The position numbers and the translations under genes were made by a program. From Streptomyces endocoffeicus (GTDB taxonomy: Bacteria > Actinomycetota > Actinomycetes > Streptomycetales > Streptomycetaceae), in NCBI RefSeq assembly GCF_016741935.1, contig NZ_JAERRG010000013.1, positions 124,001 through 188,000 of the forward strand: 64,000 bases of DNA. The letters run 5' to 3'. Every line of letters starts with the position of its first letter. The stretch's first letter is position 1. The notes beneath the pieces are model-generated. The model was given only the letters and a program-made list of their open reading frames with translations. It was not told where the DNA came from and did not search any database. Positions 58,212 to 64,000 of this stretch are shown here, in pieces.

Positions 58212-58772
58212 ATGGATGTCTTCCTGGAAACCGAACGGCTCGTGCTGCGCCCGTTCACCGACGCCGACGCAGGCCACCTCTTCGCGCTCGACAACGACCC
58301 CGATGTCATGCGCTACCTCACCGGTGGCAAGCCGACGAGCCGGGAGACGATCCTCACGAGGACCCTGCCACGGTTCCTCCACGACCACCCGGCCCTCGGG
58401 GCCCGCGGCTACTGGGCCGCCGAGGAGAAGGCCACCGGAACCTTCCTGGGCTGGTTCGAGTTCCGCCCCCTGGACGACCGCAGCCCCGCCGTGGTGGAGC
58501 TCGGCTACCGCCTGAACCAGGCCGCCTGGGGCAAGGGCTACGCCACGGAAGGATCCCGGGCCCTGATCCACAAAGGCTTCACCGACCTCGGCGTGGCACG
58601 GGTCACCGCGAACACCATGGCCGTGAACACCGGGTCCCGGCGCGTGATGGAGAAGTCGGGCCTGTCGTTCCTCCGCACCTTCACCGAGGAGTGGCCGGAG
58701 GCGATCGAGGGATCCGAACACGGCGAGGTCGAGTACGAGCTCACCCGGGCCGCCTGGGAGCAACGCCGTTAG
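58212..58772 (+). CDS. GNAT-family N-acetyltransferase (RimJ/RimL type)
   Basis: A 186-aa acetyltransferase. It opens with LETERLVLRPFTDADAGHLF and has the acetyl-CoA loop VVELGYRLNQAAWGKGYATE, followed by VARVTANTMAVNTGSRRVME and KSGLSFLRTF, typical of the RimJ/RimL branch acting on protein N-termini or small amines. ATG 58212 follows GAGG. It stands alone between the nitroreductase and amidohydrolase genes. Confidence 0.9.
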   Translation: MDVFLETERLVLRPFTDADAGHLFALDNDPDVMRYLTGGKPTSRETILTRTLPRFLHDHPALGARGYWAAEEKATGTFLGWFEFRPLDDRSPAVVELGYRLNQAAWGKGYATEGSRALIHKGFTDLGVARVTANTMAVNTGSRRVMEKSGLSFLRTFTEEWPEAIEGSEHGEVEYELTRAAWEQRR

Positions 58773-58963
58773 CCACGCGGCGAAGGAGAAAACCGGGGGA
58801 GAAAACCGGGGGAGGGAACCGTGCGTCCGGCGGGGCGGACGGCTGCGGAATCCGTTGTGGACACCCTCACCCACGGGCCATATCGGCGGCGCCGGGCGCT
58901 GGTGCTTAAGGGCTTAATCACCAAGGCTGACGCGTCACACCTCATCACACTCAGGGAGTGAGC

Positions 58964-60847
58964 ATGAGCCTTGACCTGGCGCGTCGCCGTCTTCTGTCGG
59001 CCGCGGGCGCGGTGGGTGTCGCGGGCGCACTCGGGTCGGCCCCCTCCGCGGCGGTCGCGGCCTCCGGCCGCTCTCCGTCCGGATCCCGTCGTCCGGGGCG
59101 GGCCGCGACGATCATCCACGGTGGGCGGGTGCTGACCGGGCTGCCGTATGTGCCACAGCAGGAGGCCCTCGCCGTGGGAAGGGACGGGCGGATCCTCGCG
59201 GTCGGCCCGGCGTCCGTGGTACGGCGATTGGCCGGGAGGGACACGGAGTTCGTCGACGCCCGCGGCGGCACCGTCATGGCGGGGATCATCGACGCCCACG
59301 CCCACTGCCTGGAGGCCGGGTGGCGCTCGCTCAACCCGTCCCTGGGCAATGAGACGTACACCGTCGCCGCGCTCCAGGCGAAGCTCACCGGTTTCCTGAA
59401 GGCGAGCAAGGACCAGGAGCCCGATGGATGGCTGGTGGTGGAGGACTGGAACCCGGTGGGCCTGCCGGCCGGGACCGAGACCCACCACCGCATCCTGGAC
59501 GCGCTGCCGACCCGCCGGCCGATCGCGCTCAAGGGCTCGGACGCCCACAACATGTGGGTCAACCAGCGTGCCCTGGAGCTGGCGAAGATCACGTCGAGCA
59601 CCCCGGACCCGGCCGGTGGCCATATCGTCCACGACGCGGCGGGAGCGCCGTCCGGGTTGCTCAAGGACACCGCGCAGGACATCGTCGCCGCGGTGATCCC
59701 GCCACCGGACGAGGACAAGGCGCTCGTCGCCGCGGCGAAGGCCCTCCGCCAGGCGGCGGCCAACGGCATCACCACGTACATGGACGCGGCCACCGGGACC
59801 GACGGACTCCGCGCCTACGCCGACCTGGCCGCCTCGGACCGGCTGCCGCAGCGGGTCATTCCCGCGCTGCGCCTGGGCATCGACCTCGTCCGCGACCCGA
59901 AGGCCGCGCTGGCTCACATCAACGAGCTGCGCACGGCGTACGGACAGGTGCCGGGCCTGTGCTTCGGGACGGCGAAGGTCTTCCTCGACGGCGTGATCGA
60001 GCACCCCGCGCAGACCGCCGCACTGCTGGAGCCGTACCTCGACGCCGACGGCGAACCCACCGACAACCGCGGCGACTTGTACGCCACCGCCACCGAGTAC
60101 GGGCGCCTGGCGACCGTACTGGACCGGGCCGGGTGGCAGTTGCACGCGCACGCGATCGGCGACCGCGCGGTACGCACCGCGCTGGACGGCTACGAGACGG
60201 CGGTACGCGCCAACGGCCGCCGCGGCAACCGGCACACCATCGCCCATCTGCAACTGGTGCACCCGGACGACTACCGGCGCTTCGCACCGCTCGGCGTGGT
60301 CGCCTGTATGCAGCTTCAGTGGGCGATGCGCAATGTGTGGACGATGGACGCCCTCCTGCCCTACATCGGCCCGGACCGCCACCGGCTGATGTATCCGGCG
60401 CGCAGCCTGGAGCGGCACGGCGCGGCGCTGGCCGGGGGATCGGACTGGCCGGTGGACCCGCTCGACTCGTTCAACCAGATCCGCACCGCGATCGACCGGG
60501 AGGGCGAGGACGGGGCGCTGTACCCGGAGCGGGAGGGCATCAGCCGCTCCACCAGCCTGCGCATGCACACGGCGGGCTCGGCCCATCAGCTCCGTATCGA
60601 CCACGAGACCGGTGTGCTCACCCCGGGCCGGGCCGCCGATGTGATCGTGCTCGACCGGGATGTGACCCGAGTGCCGGTCAAGGACATCACCGGCACGAAG
60701 GTCCGTCTGACGCTGGCGGGTGGCAGGCGCGTCTGGGACGCGGACCAGCCCGGCGCCGAGGCGGCCACCGCGTCGTTCACGGCGGCCCGGCCCGCCTCCC
60801 TCGCCACCGCGCACGGCCGGCACGCCGCCTGCGGCTGCCACCGCTGA
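58964..60847 (+). CDS. Tat-exported YtcJ-like amidohydrolase (amidohydrolase_3)
   Basis: A 627-aa metal-dependent hydrolase. The N-terminus has a twin-arginine signal (LARRRLLSAAGAVGVAGALG) ending near Ala-rich residues 32-35. The core has IIHGGRVLTGLPY, the metal strand MAGIIDAHAHCLEAGWRSLN, LHAHAIGDRAVRTALDG, HTIAHLQLVHPDDYRR and AGGSDWPVDPLDSFNQIRTA, plus a composite C-terminal sandwich (GVLTPGRAADVIVLDRDV). ATG 58964 has GGGAG at 58954-58958. Relatives hydrolyse N-substituted formamides or similar amides; the substrate is unknown. It is unrelated in sequence style to the enamidase-like protein at the left end. Confidence 0.88.
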   Translation: MSLDLARRRLLSAAGAVGVAGALGSAPSAAVAASGRSPSGSRRPGRAATIIHGGRVLTGLPYVPQQEALAVGRDGRILAVGPASVVRRLAGRDTEFVDARGGTVMAGIIDAHAHCLEAGWRSLNPSLGNETYTVAALQAKLTGFLKASKDQEPDGWLVVEDWNPVGLPAGTETHHRILDALPTRRPIALKGSDAHNMWVNQRALELAKITSSTPDPAGGHIVHDAAGAPSGLLKDTAQDIVAAVIPPPDEDKALVAAAKALRQAAANGITTYMDAATGTDGLRAYADLAASDRLPQRVIPALRLGIDLVRDPKAALAHINELRTAYGQVPGLCFGTAKVFLDGVIEHPAQTAALLEPYLDADGEPTDNRGDLYATATEYGRLATVLDRAGWQLHAHAIGDRAVRTALDGYETAVRANGRRGNRHTIAHLQLVHPDDYRRFAPLGVVACMQLQWAMRNVWTMDALLPYIGPDRHRLMYPARSLERHGAALAGGSDWPVDPLDSFNQIRTAIDREGEDGALYPEREGISRSTSLRMHTAGSAHQLRIDHETGVLTPGRAADVIVLDRDVTRVPVKDITGTKVRLTLAGGRRVWDADQPGAEAATASFTAARPASLATAHGRHAACGCHR

Positions 60848-60924
60848 CCCGCCGTCGCCGCCCTTCGGCCAGAGATGCTTCCCCCACCCCGCCCCTTCCC
60901 GCAACCAGGGGCTCCGCCCCTGGA

Positions 60925-61230
60925 CCCCGGGGTCGGGGCGGGGCCCCGGACCCCCTGGCGTGCTGGCACGTCTGGAGGGCTGGGTCGGCCTGGCTGTCTG
61001 CCCCTCTCCGCCCCTCCTGCGGTGTCGATGTGCGGCTCCGCCGTGTGGCAGGGGCTTCGCCCCTGGGCCCCGGGGTCGGGGCAGGGCCCAGGACCCCCTG
61101 GCGTGCTGGCACGCCTGGAGGGCTGGGCCAGCCTGGCTGCCCGCCCCTCTCCGCCCCTCCTGCGGCGTCGATATGCGGCTCCGCCGCGTGGCAGGGGCTT
61201 CGCTCCTGGGCCCCGGGGTCGGGGGCGAAG
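60925..61230. repeat. Tandem repeat with exact 143-bp period
   Basis: CCCCGGGGTCGGGG starts at 60925, 61068 and 61211, exactly 143 bp apart. Two full units share long identical stretches (such as ACCCCCTGGCGTGCTGGCAC, and a TGCGGCTCCGCC hairpin) and a partial third unit follows. The rest of the 554-bp spacer to 61401 holds further GC-rich hairpins and no gene. Confidence 0.85.
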
Positions 61231-61401
61231 CCCCGCTTTCCAGCCTCTCCAGGGGGCACCTCCCAGCGGTAGCTGGGGGAGTTTGAGGAGCGGGGGCTGG
61301 GGCGGAGCCCCCACGCGGCGGAGCCGCACATCGACGCTGCGTGGGAAGGGGCGGGGAGGGGAGCAGCCCGCCGCAGGCGTACGCGTACCGTCGGACACCC
61401 C

Positions 61402-62034
61402 CTAGTAGCCGATGGTGAAGTGCGCGTCCTCGCTCGGGTTCTCCAACTCGTCGAGGACCGCCACAGCCAGATCCTCGGCCGAGACGCGGGACGCGCCGTC
61501 GGCGGTGGTGATGAGGGTCGTGGCGCCGCGCCGGTACTTTCCGGTGCGGTGGCCGGGCTCGAGGAGGGCGGGTGGGCTGAGGTAGATCCAGTCCGCCGAG
61601 TGGCCCCGGCAGACGTCCAGTTGCGCGGCGCTGGCGGCGGCGATGGCGCGAAAGGGCTCGGGGACGTACTCCGGGCTGTCGAGGACGAGCCGGTCGGGGC
61701 GGCCCGGGTTCCGCAGGGGCGCGGCGCCACCGACGACAAGGATGCGTGTTCCGGCCGTCTCGGCCGCGGTGAGCAGCGCCGTCGTGGTCCTGACGGCGGT
61801 GTCCTCGTGACCGGGGGCGGGGCGGGTCGCGGCCACGATCGCGTCGGCTCCGGCGAACAGCCGGCTCATGTGGTCGGGGTCGTTCGCGTCGCCCCGCACG
61901 GCGATCACTCCGGGTGGCGGGGCGGCCGTCGGTTCGTTGCGGAACACCGCGACGAGGTCATGGCCCCGGCGCACGGCTTCGCTGACGACGCGCGAGCCGA
62001 CCATGCCGGCGGCTCCGACTACGGCGATCTTCAT
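61402..62034 (-). CDS. NAD(P)H-binding Rossmann protein (atypical SDR, NmrA/YwnB type)
   Basis: A 210-aa single-domain atypical SDR with the cofactor loop MKIAVVGAAGMVGSRVVSEA, GDANDPDHMSRLFAGADAIV, TRILVVGGAAPLRNPGRPDR and an end typical of the YwnB/YhfK group (RVSAEDLAVAVLDELENP). The usual YxxxK pair is absent, so it may be a redox sensor or a reductase of unknown target. It overlaps the stop-proximal end of the divergent-direction EamA gene's reading frame by ATGA on the same strand, so it is translated after EamA. Confidence 0.85.
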   Translation of the reverse strand: MKIAVVGAAGMVGSRVVSEAVRRGHDLVAVFRNEPTAAPPPGVIAVRGDANDPDHMSRLFAGADAIVAATRPAPGHEDTAVRTTTALLTAAETAGTRILVVGGAAPLRNPGRPDRLVLDSPEYVPEPFRAIAAASAAQLDVCRGHSADWIYLSPPALLEPGHRTGKYRRGATTLITTADGASRVSAEDLAVAVLDELENPSEDAHFTIGY

Positions 62035-63032
62035 CGAGGTGACCCTTCCGGGGCGGAGGTGGAGGTGGAGGTGGAGGTGGAGTCGTGTTCGGGCGTCCGG
62101 GTGCGACCCCGTGAGCGGGCGCGGGTGCGGGTGCGTGGCGGAAGCTGTCCCGCGACGATCGCGGCGAGCGAGAGCGCGAATCCCACGAGCTGGATCGGGC
62201 CGAGCGTCTGGTCGAGCACGATGGCGCCGAGCACGGCGGCCACCAGCGGTGAGAGCAGGGCGAGCACCGCGACCGAGGCCACGGGCAGGCTGGTGATGCC
62301 CTGGAACCACAGCGCGTAAGTGATCAGACCGCCGACCAGTCCCAGCCAGAGGTAGCCGAGGGCGGCGGGCAGGTCGATCGCGGGAGGTGCCCCCTCGACG
62401 AGGAAGGTGAGGGGCAGCAGGAAGAGCCCTCCCGCCGTGAGTTGCCATCCGGCGAAGGTGGTGGCACCGACCCCGGCGGGGCGCCCCCAGCGTTTGGTGA
62501 GCGTCACGCCGAGCGCCATCGTGACGGCGCCCGCGAGGCCCGCCACGACCCCGACGGTGTCGAGCGTCGCGTTCGGCCCGATCACCACAAGTCCGACGCC
62601 GACGACGCCCGTCACCCCCCACAGGAGGCGCCACGGCGATAGGCGCTCATGGAGCACGGTGATGGCCAGGACGGCCACGACCAGCGGCTGGGCCGCCGCC
62701 AAGGTGGCGGCGACGCCGCCCGGCAGGCGTTCGGCCGCGACGAACAGCAGCGGGAGGAACAGCCCGATGTTCAGCACGCCGAGCGCCGCGGCCTTGCCCC
62801 ACCAGGCGCCGCGCGGCAGCGTCCGGGTGAGGGCCAGCGCGATCAGTCCGGCGGGCAACGCGCGCAGGAATCCCGCGAAGAGCGGATGTCCCTCGGGGAG
62901 CAGCTCGGTGGTGACGACATACGTCGTGCCCCACACCGAGGGGGCGAGCGCCGTCAGAGCGGTGCGTGGCAGGTTTCCGTGGCGGACACCGCCGGCCCCG
63001 CCGGAAACCACTTCTGTGGTGTGCCGTGTCAT
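62031..63032 (-). CDS. EamA/RhaT-family (DMT) transporter
   Basis: A 333-aa drug/metabolite-type permease with ten predicted helices in two EamA repeats: LTALAPSVWGTTYVVTTELL, FLRALPAGLIALALT, LLFVAAERLPGGVAATLAAA, then LAGAVTMALGVTLTKRWGRP and VASVAVLALLSPLVAAVLGA. The last 30 residues are a basic Arg/Thr tail with an ST repeat caused by a GGAGGT DNA repeat. It is divergent from a LysR gene and coupled to the Rossmann protein downstream. Such exporters move amino acids or small metabolites. Confidence 0.9.
   Translation of the reverse strand: MTRHTTEVVSGGAGGVRHGNLPRTALTALAPSVWGTTYVVTTELLPEGHPLFAGFLRALPAGLIALALTRTLPRGAWWGKAAALGVLNIGLFLPLLFVAAERLPGGVAATLAAAQPLVVAVLAITVLHERLSPWRLLWGVTGVVGVGLVVIGPNATLDTVGVVAGLAGAVTMALGVTLTKRWGRPAGVGATTFAGWQLTAGGLFLLPLTFLVEGAPPAIDLPAALGYLWLGLVGGLITYALWFQGITSLPVASVAVLALLSPLVAAVLGAIVLDQTLGPIQLVGFALSLAAIVAGQLPPRTRTRARSRGRTRTPEHDSTSTSTSTSAPEGSPR
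62055..62084. repeat. 6-bp (GGAGGT) microsatellite in the EamA 3' end
   Basis: Four perfect GGAGGT units and a fifth variant lie inside the EamA coding end and encode its Ser-Thr repeats on the minus strand. Changes in copy number keep the frame. Confidence 0.7.
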
Positions 63033-63112
63033 GCCTCGAAGTCTCGCCTCGGGCCCATTGATGAGTCCAACACATGTTTGTCACCTCATCGATCTCGATC
63101 CACGATGGATCC

Positions 63113-63994
63113 ATGGAGCTTCAGCAGATGCGGTACGTCGTCGCCGTCGCCGAGACGAACAGCTTCACGCGCGCCGCGGAACGGTGTCTGGTCGTCCAGT
63201 CCGCCCTCAGCCACCAAATCGCCCGCCTGGAAAAGGAGTTGGGTGCGAGACTCTTCGAGCGCACCAGCCGCCGGGTGCGGCTGACCCCGGCCGGTGCGGC
63301 CTTCCTCCCGGCCGCCCGCCAGTGCCTGGACGCCGCCGAGCGCGCGGCCGCCGAGGTCGCCGCGGCCGTGGGGGAGGTACGCGGACGGCTCGCCGTGGGC
63401 CTGATCCCCACCGTCACCGCGGTCGACATCCCGGGCGCGCTGCGCGACTTCCGCGAGCGGTACCCGCGTGTGCGCGTCAGCCTGCGGGTGGGTGCCAGCG
63501 ACGAACTCGTCGAGCAGGTCGGGGAAGGCGCCCTCGACGTGGCGTTCCTCGGCCTGCCGACCACCGTCCGCCCGCGAGGTGTCGCCGCGCATGAACTCGC
63601 GCGTGACCGGCTCGTCGCCGTGGTCGCGCCGGGCCATCCCCTCGCCGGGGAGTCACGGGTCGACCTGCGCAGGCTCTCCTCCGAGGTGTTCGTGGACCTC
63701 CCGGCCGGGACCGCCGGGCGCGCCCAGTCCGACCTGGCCTTCGAGGCCGCGGGTCTCACCCGTGACGTGGCGTTCGAAGTGACCAGCGCGGACTTCATCG
63801 CCCGGCTCGTGGGACCGGGCCTCGGCGTGGCGATGCTTCCCACCGCCTACGCGCCTCATCTCGCGGGCGTCGTCACCATCGAGGTCGCGGACGCACCGGC
63901 CCGCGTCGAGTACGTCATCTGGAGCCGCTCCACCCGCACACCGGCGGCGACGGCCTTCCTCACGGCGCTGGGCATCACGCCGACGGAATCCTGA
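63113..63994 (+). CDS. LysR-family transcriptional regulator
   Basis: A 293-aa LysR protein: MELQQMRYVVAVAETNSFTR, AERCLVVQSALSHQIARLEK in the winged helix, then VRGRLAVGLIPTVTAVDIPG, VGEGALDVAFLGLP and FIARLVGPGLGVAMLPTAYA in the effector domain. ATG 63113 matches the family start; no ribosome site is visible, so translation may be leaderless. It is divergent from the EamA gene over 80 bp that include ATCGA-TC-TCGAT (63088-63099), a possible operator. It probably regulates the exporter. Confidence 0.92.
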   Translation: MELQQMRYVVAVAETNSFTRAAERCLVVQSALSHQIARLEKELGARLFERTSRRVRLTPAGAAFLPAARQCLDAAERAAAEVAAAVGEVRGRLAVGLIPTVTAVDIPGALRDFRERYPRVRVSLRVGASDELVEQVGEGALDVAFLGLPTTVRPRGVAAHELARDRLVAVVAPGHPLAGESRVDLRRLSSEVFVDLPAGTAGRAQSDLAFEAAGLTRDVAFEVTSADFIARLVGPGLGVAMLPTAYAPHLAGVVTIEVADAPARVEYVIWSRSTRTPAATAFLTALGITPTES

Positions 63995-64000
63995 CGCACG

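Noticed and set aside
1..64000. tRNA, rRNA, riboswitch or insertion-sequence features
   Set aside because: I looked for tRNA TPsiC arms, rRNA-like stretches, transposase motifs and terminal inverted repeats and found none that I could support.

Overview
The window is very GC-rich, with compact coding, frequent GTG starts, many ATGA overlaps and families typical of actinomycetes: F420 enzymes, a SpoIIE-type phosphatase, an OmpR two-component pair and a Ser/Thr kinase with a WD40 propeller. It is most likely chromosome sequence from Streptomyces or a close relative. I saw no rRNA, tRNA, CRISPR array, transposase or phage genes.

Left part (about 0.2-31 kb): an accessory catabolic region. It has three closely related FCD-type GntR regulators, an amidohydrolase that matches remembered bacterial enamidases in order and motifs, an aldehyde dehydrogenase, a ThDP enzyme, a RidA-like protein and a CoxG-like protein. 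A probable single operon (7788-17762) follows: an F420-type LLM enzyme, a small membrane protein, a four-gene NitT/Tau/ThiY-type ABC importer, the three subunits of a molybdenum hydroxylase, a broken xdhC and an F420:NADPH oxidoreductase. Beyond a SpoIIE phosphatase with a CitA/DcuS-like sensor lies a glutarate module: glutaryl-CoA dehydrogenase, 3-hydroxyacyl-CoA dehydrogenase, a family III CoA-transferase and the third GntR. An amidase/TetR pair and etfBA come next. Together these could form a reductive N-heterocycle route: import, Mo-dependent hydroxylation, F420H2-dependent ring reduction, enamidase opening, semialdehyde oxidation to glutarate, then glutaryl-CoA to crotonyl-CoA with electrons passed to ETF. 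The substrate and several steps are inferred.

Middle (27-37 kb): a zone of gene decay. It contains an alpha/beta-hydrolase fragment abutting a LysR fragment, an SDR lacking its N-terminus, an MFS half-gene next to two near-identical MerR-type promoters and a MerR stub, and a deleted DHDPS-like gene. Intact genes between them are a TetR with a 39-bp palindromic operator, etfBA, an iron alcohol dehydrogenase with a divergent LysR, a PaiB-like protein and a VanB-type reductase.

Right part (37-64 kb): ordinary Streptomyces content. It has a PepSY lipoprotein with a two-component system, alkaline phosphatase, a DUF1330/hydrolase pair, an M24 peptidase homologue, LysR and NAD-formate dehydrogenase, a GH65 enzyme, Ppx/GppA, the kinase-WD40 protein, a hydrolase followed by a MerR-methyltransferase fusion, and a stress group (USP, CBS-BON, DUF1918-nitroreductase). 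A GNAT, a Tat-exported amidohydrolase, a Rossmann protein, an EamA exporter and a LysR complete it. Two long intergenic spacers carry striking repeats: about 17 hairpin units of 26-27 bp at 51961-52395, and an exact 143-bp period from 60925.
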